DNA from: Lytechinus variegatus
Lineage: Eukaryota; Echinodermata; Echinoidea; Temnopleuroida; Toxopneustidae
Assembly (NCBI RefSeq): GCF_018143015.1
Contig: NC_054741.1
Coordinates: 62,307,197-62,371,196, forward strand
DNA: 64,000 nt
Direction: 5' to 3'
Shown: piece after piece, positions 45,649 through 57,850 of the stretch
How the letters are laid out: every line of letters begins with the position of its first letter
How positions within the stretch are numbered: position 1 is the first letter of the stretch
The notes under the pieces: generated by a model
The model's database searches: none
Told to the model about the DNA's origin: nothing
What the model saw: only the letters and a program-made list of their open reading frames with translations
Position numbers and translations under genes: made by a program

Positions 45649-46389
45649 GTGATGAAGAAGACCAACGAGCTGAATCAGACCAAGAGCTCTGTGCCTTTGG
45701 TTAATGCGACCATGGGAGATCTGGTTTCCACTATGATCAAGGCACTGCAGCCTGTCATCGAGCAGGCTGTGTCTGTTGCCGTGTCTGCTGCGCTGGATAG
45801 TGTGACCTCAGCTGTAATGGTGGCGAAGGAGAAACGCTTCCAGATGGTGGAGAAGGTGAAGACAGAGGTGGTGAAGACAGAGGTGGTGAAGACGAAGTTT
45901 GCGCTGGACAAGCTTGAACAGTACGGCATCCACGGTCTCCCCATGGAAGAAGGTGATTCAACAAACACAGCAGTAGTCAAGCTGGCTGGTGCCGTAGGTG
46001 TTCCAATTACCCAGGCTGACATTAGTGTTAGTCATGTGCTACCGAGCAAGAAGAAGGGCGACGGTGCAGGGACGACTGTAATCGCCAAGTTTGTAAGAAG
46101 TGACGTCAAGACCGCGATCATCAAGAACAAGAAGAAGCTGAAATTGATTGAAAGTTATAAATCAACCTTTATAAACGAGGACCTCACTCCCATGCGGAGC
46201 GCTATGCTGAGAGCTCTACGAAATGACGAGAATATCAAGTCTTGTTGGAGCTCAGAGGGGAGGATTCTTTGCAAGCTAGTTGTTGAGGGGGATGAGGTGA
46301 TAAAGACCTTGGAGTCGCCAGACGACCTTTGGAAAGTCAGCTGGGACGAAGACAGGGTCTTGAAATCTGGTCTTTTCCCAAAATTTTAG
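45649..46389 (+). mobile_element. LINE ORF1
   Basis: An open frame of 246 codons. The first half is alanine- and lysine-rich with a probable coiled coil (EKVKTEVVKTEVVKT). The second half, with SYKSTFINEDLTPMRSAML then LRNDENIKSCWSSEGRI, is typical of LINE ORF1-type proteins in invertebrates, where DLTPxRxxML precedes a WxxxGxI strand. These proteins bind the element RNA. It is followed at once by the endonuclease of the same element. The frame is intact, unlike the rest of the copy. Confidence 0.75.
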
Positions 46390-49069
46390 GACAGGCACGG
46401 CCCCAGAAAAACTGATACATGTAGTAGGCTTGTTCTTAATTTTCTGTGTTTGAATGTATGTGGCCTGAAAACCAAATCCCGTCTTGGCATCCTTGATAAA
46501 TTTGTGAGCGACTTTGATGTAATTGGTCTCTGTGAAACTAAATGCAATTCTAGTGATATTTGTGTCATTCCCGATTTTCATCCTCTTGTCATGCCTTCCA
46601 AAACTCCTAAGCACAAATTCGGCGCAGCTCATGGCATCTCTGTCAACATAAGGGATGGCATTAATGCTCGTTTTGATGCGATCGAAAATACCAATTCTGA
46701 GTTTGTATTTTGGCTCAAGGCAAGTTCGATTTCTAGACCTTTGGAGATTTCAATTCTAGAACAGGCATTTTGAGTGATTTCATTGAGCCTAGTGACCTTG
46801 TTACTATTGAAGGTGGTTTTGAGTTGTCATCTGAATCTTTTGTTAATAGTAAAGCTGAAATCGACAAGGCTGGGATAGGGTCAGAACGCTATAGTAAAGA
46901 CCACAACGTTAATGATAATGGTCTTAATCTCATTGAGCTATGTAAGAACTTTGACATCAAAATAGTTAATGGTAGGTTTGGTAGTGACATGGGAATAGGT
47001 GAATTTACATGCCAAAATGCAATAGGCTCTAGTGTGGTGGATTATGTGCTTGTTTCCTCACAATTCATGTCGAAGATTACAGATTTTCATGTTTACCCCT
47101 TAGATAAGTGCTTGTCTGATGCTCATGGAGCCATTTCTGTCCAACTCACTTTTGATGTTGCTCAGCTAAGTGATACATGCCACGACGTGCCTCCGACTAC
47201 AGAAAATTGTTTTATCGATGAAGATGGTATATATGAACGTTTGAAAATATCTTGGAAAAAGGAAGTTGAAACTTCCTAACCTAATGCTTTTGATACTGAG
47301 GCAATTAATGATTTGAATAATAAGATTGACTCTTTTTATAGTGAATCAATTTCTCAGTGCATTATGGACGATATGGTTAAAGACTTGAATAGATACATGT
47401 TAATCGATCCTGCTAAGTCGATAGGAATTTGTAAGAAAGCACATTTGGTGACGAATGCTTGTAGACGTAATAATCATTTTGGTAAAACTGATAAGCCCTG
47501 GTTTGATAAAGCTTGTGAAACCCGTAGAACAGACTACTTTAAAGAAAAACATAGGTTGCAGAAGTTGAACTCTGTTGATGCAAAGTTAGAACTTAGGAAA
47601 TTAGCAAAAACTTACAAACGTTTTATTAGGACAAAATTAAGGGCATATAATAAAGAGTTTCACACTTCTCTGCGAAAATTGAAAAATTCTAATCCCAAGA
47701 AATACTGGAAAGTGTTAGATGATGCTTGTAAATCGCCAGAAAAAGGAAATGACATTCCGTTAAATGCATTTATGACACATTTCAAGAATTTAAGTATGAA
47801 GCCAGAAGATTTGACTTCAAACGAAATTGATTTTGATCCTTCTGTTGTAGATCATTCAATAAATGAGGCTATAAATAAAGACTTTACCTATGAAGAAGTC
47901 ATTCTTGTTATAAGAAAATTAAGGAATAATAAGGCTAGTGGGATCGATAATATTATTAATGAACAACTGAAAAACTGTCCTGATTCTTTCGTGAATTTGT
48001 TGGTTAGAGTTTTCAATGTTGTACTTTACACAGGTGTTGTACCTTCTGTTTGGTGTCTAAGTATGATTAAGCCATTATTCAAAAAGAAAGGTTCCGCTGA
48101 TGATCCAGACAATTATAGAGGATTCACTCTTCTGAGCTGTGTTGGTAAACTGTTTACAGCATGTATTAATGCCCGGCTTTCGCTTTACCTAGAGTGTGCT
48201 GGTATTTTAGGAATTGAGGAGGCTGGTTTTAGAGATGGGCATAGTACCCTGGATCATATTTTTACTTTGCATGGTCTAATTGATTTGTATTTAAACCATG
48301 GGAAAAGAATTTGCTGTGCTTTTGTTGACTATAAGAAGGCCTTTGACCTTGTAGATAGGTCCAGTCTTTGGTCAAAATTGATATCATCAGGGATTAATGG
48401 AAAAATCATCAATGTTGTTTATAATATGTATAAGAATGCAAAATCCTGTGTAAAACTCGGTAATAATTTGTCTGATTTTTTTGTTTGTAACATTGGTGTA
48501 CGCCAAGGAGAAAATTTATCCCCCTTTTGTTTGCACTTTATCTTAATGATTTTGTACTTTTTGTTAGTAGACATTATAAAGGTCTTGATATGTGCTCCTC
48601 TGCAATAAGAGAGTATTTAAGTGATGAGGATGTTGAGGTATTTTTGCGTCTGTATGTATCATTATATGCTGATGACACTGTAATATTTGCCGAGTCTGCT
48701 GAGGAGCTACAGTGTGCTTTAACAGCTGTTCATCAATACTGTGATTTATGGAAGCTCACTGTAAACACCAGTAAAACCAAAGTTGTTATTTTTTCCAGAG
48801 GACGTGTCCGTCGGTTTCCTCAGTTTATGTTTGGTGAAAATTCCCTTGAGGTTGTTTATGATTACACTTATCTTGGGGTTATTTTTAATTATAACGGTTC
48901 TTTCAAGAAAGCAATGAAAAAACAGATTAATCAAGCTCGTAGAGATATGTTCCATTTGAAAAGCAAAGCCAGGAAACTATCCTTACCAATTGATGTTGAA
49001 AAATACAACATCTTGAAATTGACACAATTAATTTATTCATTTAGTAATTTAGAATACTATCAAAGGTAA
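46390..49069 (+). mobile_element. LINE ORF2, APE endonuclease and reverse transcriptase, 3'-truncated
   Basis: Endonuclease: CLNVCGLKTKSRLGILDKFV and IGLCETK at 46440-46540, and the far part NGRFGSDMGIGEFTCQ, VVDYVL, SDAHGAISVQL at 46960-47150. Reverse transcriptase: LRNNKASGIDNI (47925), DNYRGFTLLSCVGKLF (48110), FVDYKKAFDLVDR (48320), GVRQGENLSPF (48498), YADDTVIFAES (48665), YLGVIFNYNG (48868). The frame is broken near 46730-46770, near 47275 and near 48530-48600. The copy stops at about 49070 without a 3' tail and runs straight into the acceptor of the next feature, so the 3' end was lost. Clade uncertain; the motifs differ from the LINEs at 22 and 27 kb. Confidence 0.8.
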
Positions 49070-49101
49070 CTTAGTTGTGCCATTGTGTTTATTTTTTTCA
49101 G

Positions 49102-49509
49102 AATTGTAATGACATGGAATGAAGGGAAAGATTTGTCACTCCTGAAGGAGGTAGCGTCCGTTAACCCGTTCCTTTTTAAGAGAGGATCTAAGGAGCGAGG
49201 GAAATGTTGGACGGAGGTAGCGGAGGTTCTGCAGACACAAGGGTTTAAAGTCGATCAACGAGCGGTGAGAGACTGATACAATTTTCTTCAGACAAGGAAT
49301 CTAAGAAGAAACCAAGATGAAAGGAGGGCATCTGGCATTGCGCCCGAAGACAATGAAGTCCAAGAGGAAATTGTGACAATTCTAGAGGACCTGCACCAGC
49401 AGGATGAGCAATCAGACAATGTTGGGCCAAAAAATGACGAGGAACAGAAGATAGATGGGATTGAGATGAGGAAGAGGCTGGTGGAAAACTTTGGAGAGAC
49501 AAATAGAAG
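49102..49509 (+). pseudogene. Myb/SANT-like DNA-binding exon with one nonsense codon
   Basis: The acceptor is ATTTTTTTCAG; the donor AGAAG|GTGATC is weak. After one base the exon reads IVMTWNEGKDLSLLKEVASV, NPFLFKRGSKERGKCWTEVA, then QRAVRD-stop-YNFLQTRN and RRNQDERRASGIAP. This matches a Myb/SANT-like family where W...D..L..EV, RG..W..IA and QR.VRDR are conserved. The stop at 49275-49277 is TGA where the family has arginine (CGA), a single C-to-T change at a CpG. The rest of the frame is open to 49509, ending in an acidic stretch and RLVENFGETNRR. It begins about 30 bp after the truncated LINE. Confidence 0.65.
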
Positions 49510-50710
49510 GTGATCATTTTTATAGATCAAGTAAATTGTCAAAATATGTCACTGGTCCAAAAGGCCGCCTAACTTTAAGCCTAGCTTATATTTTTATTTA
49601 GCTATGGTTTACTAAAAGTAAAAGAGAATCAATCTTTTTATGTTGCATGTTCCTATCTCTTTCACTGAATTCTGTTTTGATTGGAAGGAAAACTTTGTAC
49701 TTATCATTCCCAAGCATTTGAATAGATTCACTACTATTATCATGAATTGAACAGCTACTTTTTGGATCAAGTTTCTTTTAGTAGGCCATACAAGGCCCGA
49801 CAATAAACTTATTATAAAAACGCGAAAAAATAGATTTTCGCCAGAGGTTTGAGAAAAATCCATCAACAAATTGAAAAGTTATTAGAAACAGAATTGTAAT
49901 TACTTAATTTCTGATGTCATATGCTAGCAGCATTCCTACAAATACAGCAACAAAAATAAAACATTGCTTCATGTGCTTGACTTTTGCTATTGAGCTTTAA
50001 AGTTCACCCAATTGGAAGTTCCTAAGAATCTCACATTCAAAAGAATTGAGCACTTTTGGACCTCACAAGATCCCTATATTAAGTTTTTGCCTGTCTTCCT
50101 TGGTCAAAACCCACTGAAATTGATCAATCTTTATAATCTAGTTCATAGCAGATACCATGGTCAGTTGCATTACAACTATGCGTCTTTTCTGATACTTGGT
50201 GCTGTAAATTTTACAGGAGGGAGTCTCTTTGTCATGTTTATTCTGTCAGTTCATCTTGACATATGAGGCTTTAAATTTAAAACAATATATACAGAACGAT
50301 TGTTTGCTTTATATTGTGGACCCCGTGACGTCCCGAAAATTGGTCAGTCGCAAAAAGGACATGAAAGTAAATTGATGGACTACTTTTTAATAGTTCTTTA
50401 AATCAAACACTTTTACCAATTTCAACACCTACAAAACATTATAAAGTATAGAAGTCTCAAATAAGACATTTGAATGTGGGAAATAAATGTGAGTTTCTTT
50501 TGTGGATACAAAAACTCTGGTCATTCGCATTACACTTTGTCCGGCACTTAAAATTTGACATCTTTAAACCCTTCCTGCAACTTATATTTGATAACTTTCT
50601 AAGTAAAATGATGACCTTCTGAATATCGAACTGAAAATTTTTACAAACGAGAGTTTTCTTTTCCACTACGCCACTGCCTGGAATCCCCCAATGTAAATAG
50701 TTAATTCCAG
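49510..50710. other. Unassigned DNA
   Basis: No repeat or exon was recognised with confidence. It may be the intron between two transposase exons. Confidence 0.35.
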
Positions 50711-51221
50711 TCAGAGATTGGAGGGGGGGTGTCTGGTGGGAGATGGCATGGACATCATTCGTAAACAGCCAATGGAAAGAGAATTTTTGTCTCAGTCATC
50801 CAGTCTTCCAGCAGCTGGTGGAGAAATTGAGAGACTACATACAGAAAACGATAGCAAGGGGCAGGTCATAACTGCAGAGAAAAGAGTGGCCATCGCCCTG
50901 TGGCGCCTTGCCACACTAAATGCATTCCGCTGCATAAGCCAACTCTTTGGAGGTCAACGGCATAGGAAATTACATGTACTCATGATGTTTGTCGTGCCAT
51001 TGGGAGAATCCTGTCATGGCACCTGAAATTCACAACTGCAAACCATGAATATTAGCAGAAGGTCAAGGCAGGATTTGTGGCTTTGGGGAAGCCCCAAGCT
51101 ATTGGTGCCAATGATGGGACCCACATACAGATAAAAGCTCCAGTTGACATAAAAAATGATTATTTCAACCGGAAAGGTGTTTTTTCAATAATAATGCAGG
51201 CTGTTGTGGACCATAATGCAG
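50711..51221 (+). pseudogene. PIF/Harbinger transposase exon, decayed
   Basis: The acceptor is TTAATTCCAG and the donor AATGCAG|GTATGT. Fragments in changing frames give TAEKRVAIALWRLAT near 50868, VKAGFVALGKPQAIGANDGT near 51062, and IQIKAPVDIKNDYFNRKGVF then MQAVVDHNA near 51125-51220. GAxDGTHIxIKAP contains the first catalytic aspartate of the DDE motif; the usual isoleucine before it is asparagine here. Two or more frameshifts and in-frame stops lie in the first half. The second half of the transposase, with the other catalytic residues, was not found. The Myb/SANT-like exon 1.2 kb upstream could be its partner, as these transposons often carry both. Confidence 0.75.
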
Positions 51222-51529
51222 GTATGTATGATTGAGGGATTCCGTATTCGAACAATAAAAAGAGATATTTTTACTCTGGATTATCTTGATATTTGTGCAA
51301 AAATAATTGAACTATTTTGCTTTGTACATGTCATACAACAAAATATTAGAGTAAAAAAAAGAAGTGGTGTGCAGATGTGGGGAGCAGGAGCTTGTCTTCG
51401 GGCTTTGCTCCCCACATCAAAACAAGGAAAACGTAAAGGGGGGGATGGTGGAAAACAAAAGCAAATACAATGGCCAATCAATTTTTAAAGACTGACGCAA
51501 CGGCAGATCTTCCTTGGAAGAGTTTGAAG

Positions 51530-51780
51530 TAAGGGAAGTGCCTGGAAGTTAACTTCACACAATCATTTTCTAATATTTTATTCAAATATATACTTAAGGA
51601 TGCATCATAAGAGATTGAATGTGTAGCTTTGTGTACTGTGGGTCTATGTACCAAAATGAAATCAACAAAGTGTTGAAAGGATACACCGAATAGACTGTTA
51701 AGCAGAAATAATAGATTGTAGACTAAAGGAACTAGAGAAGACCATCTGAGAATTGAGACAGGGGTTGGGATTTAACCCTA
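51530..51780 (+). repeat. Isolated copy of the 390-bp satellite
   Basis: It matches the units at 38440-39560: GGAAGTGCCTGGAAGTTAAC, TGTAGCTTTGTGTACTGTGG and AGACTAAAGGAACTAG. It is a single, partly deleted copy 12 kb away. Confidence 0.8.
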
Positions 51781-52019
51781 AAAAGAATGGGGGGTGGGCT
51801 GAATCAGCCCCCCCCCCCTCTACATTTTCGTGATAAATCCACCGCGTGAAATTTTTTGACCACGTCGCCCCACTGAGTTTTTACATTCAAGTCTCGCACA
51901 ACTTTTGAGACCAAATTTGCGATTCCGAAATAATGAAGAAAGAATATGCATCATTCCTATCTCATGTTAGTAGGGTCCGTCAGCAGTTCCGAGGCACTGG
52001 CTGAACTGAAGAGATCACT

Positions 52020-52800
52020 CCTAGTAAATCAGGCCATAGTTCTTTTATCCCTGATAAGAATCTACTAGAAAGTAGTGTTTCAATCTTGGAAGACTGTTCA
52101 AGCTATATCCGTACCTGGAAGCTTCATCATAAGCTCATGCTTAATGAAAAGAAAACTGAATTTCTCATTGTCGGAACATCCACACAAGATGCGAAACTGG
52201 ATATTAATCACATAAGAATTGGAGAATCTGGAGTAAAACCAATTAGTACAGTAAGAAACCTTGGTGTTTGGCTAGATACTCAGTTGAATATACAGACACA
52301 GATATCCAGTATGTGCAAATCTGCCTTTTACACACACTATAATCTTCACCACATCCGTAAATAATAGAGAGCCTTGTTAATGCCTTGATTAGTAGTAAAC
52401 TTGATTGTTGTAATAAAGTATTGTTTGGTTTACCATGTGCACAGATTTCAAAATTGCAGCGTGTTCAAAATTCCTGTGCTCGACTTGTGGCTAACATGCC
52501 AAAGTTTTCACATATCACACCTATCCTGAAAGAATTGCATTGGTTACCTGTTAATTATGGTATAACATTCAAGATACTTTAACTGGTGTTTAAAGCATCG
52601 AATGGCCAAGCCAGTAGTTATCTTTCAGAATTGCTTTCCTTCTTTCAAAGCATTACTGAAGACATATCTGATTAAGGAAGCTTATAAGTAGATCATCATT
52701 TTTAGTAAGTATAAGCAGTAGGAGTAACCAAAGCACTGTAGAGTATAATCATATAGTAGATGCGCTATACAAATTTATCATATTATTATCATTCTTAAAC
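52020..52800 (+). mobile_element. LINE fossil (L2/CR1-like), C-terminal part
   Basis: Two adjacent open frames code the end of a reverse transcriptase ORF: WKLHHKLMLNEKKTEFLIVG, ISTVRNLGVWLDTQLNIQTQ (52086-52364) and ISSKLDCCNKVLFGLPCAQI, LKELHWLPVNYGITFKIL (52385-52582). A stop and frame change separate them. The 3' end, GATGCGCTATACAAATTTAT then CATATTATTATCATT, is typical of L2-type LINEs and is echoed in the 3' ends of the SINEs here. The catalytic YADD region is absent. Confidence 0.75.
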
Positions 52801-53590
52801 CATTTTGTTCAAATAAATTGTGGCTGTTGCAGACAGTATTAGTCTCTCATAATCAACATAATTAAATTCATACTTTGAATGATCATTTAGACCATTTCTC
52901 TTTTTTTCTTTGTCTCTCTTAAACTCAGATCTGCACACTTGCCGACTCTGGTTTCTGCTCACTACTTCATTCTGGGAGATTCCATCATGTACTGTAACTG
53001 TGATTTGGACAAAGCTATTTTTTTCTTCATTCACTCTTTGCTTTCCTGGAGCTACTGTTTGCAAATTTTGGACTGATAATGATACAACAGAAAATTTATC
53101 TTTATCAATATTGGAAACAACAAATTAGAGCAGAGTTTTGGGTGGGACTAAGAACACTGATTTGGACAGAAATACAGTGTGCAGTGAGTCGTGAGTCGGC
53201 CACCACAGCAGGACTCCAGTGCAGCATCACCAGCGAGGTAATATCCATAAATGTTCCTAGATAATGCGTGTTGTTGTAATGACTGTCCCCACGACTTGTA
53301 AAAATATGAAGTAGTATAGAAGTACACAACTCTTTGAATTGAGAAATTCCTAAATAATGGGATTTTACCAATGCCAATGGATGGTAGTTATTGGCATTAA
53401 AGTTTAAAGATGTTTTTACCGTTCACAAATCAACCACTGCAGGAAAGTATGTAAACCTATCGCAATTTCCAGTTTAATGTGGAGAAATTAGTTTAAATCT
53501 TGAGTTCAAACTTCTATGACAATGTTGTTTACGAATTGGTTTACTTATTTTTAATATCCATTAATTTTGTTCAATTATCTTTTGTTTTTA
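52801..53590. other. Unassigned DNA
   Basis: No exon or repeat family was recognised. It ends in the acceptor TTTTTATTACAG that precedes the pogo-like exon. Confidence 0.35.
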
Positions 53591-53596
53591 TTACAG

Positions 53597-54110
53597 ATGC
53601 CTGTCAACTATGTCCGAAAATCTAATCATGTTTCGTGGTCGGCCCATTCATTTCCAGATGGCCATCAATGCATACAATTCTGGATAGCTAGGCTTTCTGG
53701 CTGCAGCAAAAACTTACAATATCCCAAGGTCTACTCTTCAAAGAAAAGTGAAGTGCAATGAAGACCATACTACTCCCCTTGGTAGAAAACCAACATTATC
53801 CGGTGAGAGTAAAAATCAGTTGGCTGAATTGGTCTTGACTATGGAGGCGCGTGGATTTGGACTTACCCGATATGATGTACAATCATTAGCATATGAGTAT
53901 GCAGAGAAGAACAACCTGTCACACAATTTCAACCATACCACCAAACTTGCAGGACCCTACTGGCTAGTTGGTTTTCTCACGCGTCACCCTGATATTGTGC
54001 CGCGTAAAGCTGAGGGACTTTCCAAGTCAAGAGCAAGTGGAATGAACAGAACTGCAGTTTCTCAGTACTTTGATAAACTTGGTGTTGTTCTTCATCGTGA
54101 CATAATCAAC
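53597..54110 (+). pseudogene. pogo/Tigger-type transposase N terminus, decayed
   Basis: It begins at ATGCCTGTC after an acceptor and reads MPVNYVRKSNHVSW. In other frames come HFQMAINAYNSG and FLAAAKTYNIPRSTLQRKVK, then LGRKPTLSGESKNQLAELVL, MEARGFGLTRYDVQSLAYEY, GPYWLVGFLTRHPDIVPRKA and GLSKSRASGMNRTAVSQYF. This is the helix-turn-helix (Psq plus CENP-B-like) DNA-binding half of pogo/Tigger transposases or of jerky-like genes derived from them. At least two frameshifts lie within the first 150 bp. The DDE catalytic half is missing after 54110. Confidence 0.8.
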
Positions 54111-56080
54111 TCTAATTTGATGACATCATTGTTTTACGTATATTGCTGTTTTGTGTAAAAAAACAAAACAAGGGAAATTACCCTATTAATTCAATTAATT
54201 TTTTTGTTGATGTGAACTTGACCTTTTGGCATGTTGCTATAGGAGAGCTACCAGCATCATCTTATGCAACTTGTGCGGCAAAATTTGCAACATACATGTA
54301 TGCAATTTTCAAAATAACTCGACATTTTGTGAATACAAAAACTTCTCTGAATCTTGATGAGTGTGTACTGATACCCGGAGGGCGAAGGAGGAGGGGTATG
54401 TAATACTGTTATTACAAGGTGGATGAATTATTCAGCAAATAGCTGACATCACAGAACCCTGTGTTAATTTACTCTGGAGGAGAAGTGATGGAAGGTCAAT
54501 TTCCAATGTATTGGCTGAGGGAAAAGGTGTCCAACTTGGAGGAACTTTAGTAGCACTTCACTGGGTTCAATGTTTGAATGTAAGCATGTAAACGTACATT
54601 GTGTGTAATATGGGTTGTGTGTAAAAGTGCTTGTATGAATAAGTTTGTGTATGCAGATTGGGGGAGGGATTTAAAAAATAGAACAAAAAATAGTTGCCTA
54701 CCTACCCTATAACTCCAAAACAACCATTTTCGGGGGGGGGGGAGGGGTGTGCTAATCACCAAAAGAATCTCTGTGTTCTTCAATGTGGTACATGCTAGTA
54801 AACAATTAAATAGGCCTATACCATAATTATCAGAATGTTGGTATATGAACACTTCAAAATTGTACAGTGAGGAATTTGCAGGGGTAAGTTTCATGACAAT
54901 CCATTACTTTCATCACATAAGGGTGGTGTATCTTTGTACTGATAACCCTCTTGGTTAAATTAAAGGTACAGTATGTACCAATCAGTTGTGGCAGATACTG
55001 ATCACAAGGTAATAGTCCTGAATATTGAGCTCTTATGATAAGAACTTTGGTGATATTACATTGCAGAGGCATTCATCAGGATCCCAAAGCACAGAGCTAT
55101 TAACAAATTGATCATAGGGCTACTTTTTATTAGTCTGCTGGCACAGACCTTTGATTTTTGCAACTCGCATAGTGCATAACGCAGAGTCTGAATTAGTGAG
55201 ACTAGACTCACTATGTAATGTGGCTGGCTCTTATTTGAAGCAAAGTCTTTGGAGTCTAGTCTTCACTCTAGACCTGTTATTGGTTGAAATGGCAAATATG
55301 AGTCTGCGCTTGCAGACTAGCCTATCATGGTTGGAGGCATCATATTATTATGCAAAATCAGTCATACAATTTAATAAAACTGTATGATTAATTGTTAAAA
55401 CTTTTAAAGAGCCCCGTGCCACTCCCATACAGAATTGGACTTGTGTCACATAACTATAACAATTCTTTTCTTTCTATAACAAATCTTGTTCCAATAATGG
55501 CAAGCTGTTTTTGATAACAAATATATCTGTTTCATAAAAACAATATCAGCTTGTATTAATCAATTTAAAGAATGTGAACGAGCCTAATTCATGGCACGCT
55601 CTGAAATATGTAACATTTTGCAATATCTTTGTTTTGCACTAAGCAACTGCTCCTGAAGAACATGTGAGTTGACACTTAGTCTCCATTTTCATTCACTAAT
55701 ACTTTGCATGGCATTAACAAATTTGGTTTTCTCATTTTTTTAAAACTTTTGATTTTGTTTTTAAACTGTGGAAATTACTCGCTGAATAACCAGCCGGAGA
55801 CCACAATAGGTAGGGCACTATTATGACCTCTTTAACGTGCACAAAAGCCAACAGAGTAGTCAGACTTTCAGACTCCACTGTCCAACTTCAGGCAAATTTC
55901 ATAAAAACTGTTAACTTTGACATATTATTTGAAGGCTGAAGTATTCTGAAATATTCAACCCCAAATTTAAATCTAAGGATAATATTTACCTCAAACACTT
56001 TCATTCGGAGATAATGTTCAACATTTTGAATCTGCGGAGAGTATGAATAGAAAATACACCTGTAGAATACAGTGAATTGG
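54111..56080. other. Unassigned DNA downstream of ZMAT5
   Basis: About 2 kb with no recognised gene. A G run lies near 54733. The phrase ACTCGCTGAATAACCAGCCG at 55779 looks like part of a dispersed repeat. On the minus strand this holds the 3' untranslated region of ZMAT5; no strong AATAAA stands out close to the stop. Confidence 0.4.
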
Positions 56081-56352
56081 TCATAAACCCCATTCGGCAG
56101 TCTCAGCAAAGCAATCACCGGTGGGAGGGATCATTGAAGGTGGAAGGTCTGGTATATTCTGTAACTCTGGAGGAAGGCTGAACTGCATGTGTTGAAGGGC
56201 TGCTGATCCACCTGATGGATCTGCTCCCTCTGATGTTGATGATGCATTGTCTTTCTTTTTCCTTTTATCAAGCCAGTCAGCAAGGTTTGGTTCCGGTCGG
56301 TTGGCTGCCTGATCCTCAGCTGCCTTGGCTGCAAGTTTCTTGGCTTCAATTT
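56081..56352 (-). CDS. ZMAT5: ZMAT5 exon 4 (C terminus)
   Basis: On the minus strand the acceptor TTATGATGTAG (rc of 56353 on) leads into AA that completes a lysine codon, then IEAKKLAAKAAEDQAANRPE, PNLADWLDKRKKK and, at the end, LQNIPDLPPSMIPPTGDC to the stop at 56083-56081. Human ZMAT5 has LEDWLEKR and a LPPSLRAPPPGG-like, tryptophan-bearing tail at the same places. The serine/glycine-rich part between them is unique to this copy. The tail is needed for the protein's place in the U11/U12 particle only by inference. Confidence 0.85.
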
Positions 56353-57132
56353 CTACATCATAACAAGTAACATGGTAACATTCTAAGTAGGTCATCAGAC
56401 AGCATTCATGTCTGTCAAATATGCAACAGAGCCACATGATGGTGCTCCACAATTACATCTATTAACCAGACTTTATGAAAACTGTCAATAAGAAGTGACT
56501 ATTATAGAATAAATTCCTACCCATTTTCTTCTATTTGACATTCAAGATTACTTGATTATGTGTGCAAAAAATAAAAGGATATTAAGGCATAGAATATTTT
56601 GGTAAATCTAAAGATCATTTATATTCAATGTTTGAATCTATCGTTCATATTCGAAGTTTGAACTTTTTGTAAGATAAATCGAAAATATTTATAAAACCAA
56701 TGGTGTAAGTTTTAAGAAAGATGCATGTTAAAATCTAATAATTAATTTGTGTAGATTTTGCAAATGTCAATCAGGACATGCATCTCGATAAAAGGCATTG
56801 TAGCGCGCCTTCTTCATGTAAACTGTACAGATAGAATCATAATTTATTCAAAAATGACAATGCCATCAAAACAAATTTAAACTGGACTTAAGATTATTTC
56901 AAACTCATGCATTGTCAGTGGATAATACCGTTTTGCATGCTCGTAAAGAACAATTTCAACAATCAATCAAGCAGAAGTAATATCTAAAGTTATTTCATTG
57001 ACTTTTTACACTATTCTAATTAATTGAAATTATAAATATATATTTAAAAACAGTGGAACTTGGGATATTTACAAACAGCTTTTAGAAATAGCCCCCCCCC
57101 CTCCCCCCTGTATCTCTTACTCAAACACTTAC

Positions 57133-57204
57133 TTTCCAGTAGCTCTCGTTCCCATTCTGGAGTCAAGTGGGAAAATCTACAATTCCCCTCAAAAGGACAG
57201 AAAC
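57133..57204 (-). CDS. ZMAT5: ZMAT5 exon 3 (CCCH finger, second half)
   Basis: The exon is 72 nt, with acceptor TTTTTTCACATCAG and donor GGAAA|GTAAGT on the minus strand. It reads FCPFEGNCRFSHLTPEWERE then LLE. CPFEGNCRFSH supplies the last two cysteines and the histidine of a C-x8-C-x5-C-x3-H zinc finger whose first cysteine is in exon 2. Human ZMAT5 has CDFGSNCRFSH here. Splice phases on both sides fit the neighbouring exons exactly. Confidence 0.9.
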
Positions 57205-57486
57205 CTGATGTGAAAAAAAATAAGATACGTTATTATGGTTAAGTCAGAATATTTCCTTTAAGTACACAAAATGCCAAATCCCTGATTACTGACAGTGGTT
57301 CTCACTCTTCAGGCAATTTGAAAAATTGCCTTGTGCTCCACAAGGCCTACTGCAAGGGAAAATGCAAATACAACCTTTCCTTGGCATGAAAAATATAACC
57401 GTTTTCTTATTCCCCAATAACGTCAGTTTCAGTGTTGAAAACAATGAAGACAGAATGAACACATATTCTTTAAGGGGTACATGTAA

Positions 57487-57690
57487 CTGGGCAATTCCAT
57501 AAAAAGTGTGTCCAACCCCCTATATGTAGGACCTTCATGAAATATTTTTTTGTCTGATTTTTTGTTCTTTCGGCAGTCTGTAATATTCTCTATTTGACCA
57601 TGACTTGGTCAGTTTATGAAGTGCAGTAAGACTTGAGAAAAATGGGGGTCGGACTTACAAAAAGGTTGACCATTTTATGGCATTGCCCAG
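57487..57690. mobile_element. ~204-bp MITE, copy 2 of 2
   Basis: The ends CTGGGCAATTCCATAAAA and TTTTATGGCATTGCCCAG are inverted copies with one mismatch. It matches 2724-2930 through the interior. It sits in ZMAT5 intron 2. Confidence 0.8.
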
Positions 57691-57763
57691 CTGCATATTT
57701 TTTACTGCATTAGGGGGTGGCGATCATTCAGATCTTTATTTTCAAATAACCAAACTTTCTTAC

Positions 57764-57826
57764 CTGATTGCTTTATCTTCACACATGGAAATTTGGCTCT
57801 TTCTTCTGACAAAATCTCTTCCGGTT
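57764..57826 (-). CDS. ZMAT5: ZMAT5 exon 2 (CCCH finger, first half)
   Basis: The exon is 63 nt, with acceptor TTATTAATTTCAG and donor ATCAG|GTAAGA on the minus strand. AA completes a glutamate codon with the G of exon 1. The exon then reads PEEILSEERAKFPCVKIKQS; its cysteine is the first of the CCCH finger. Human ZMAT5 has ILLDEQNKRPCRKF at this place. All three introns are of the ordinary GT-AG type although the protein belongs to the minor spliceosome. Confidence 0.9.
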
Positions 57827-57850
57827 CTGAAATTAATAAATAGATAAATA

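Noticed and set aside
45675-46022. 115-codon minus-strand frame
   Set aside because: Antisense of LINE ORF1, whose sense frame matches a known protein type.
52795-53064. 89-codon minus-strand frame
   Set aside because: No domain, no splice context, and a low-complexity middle.
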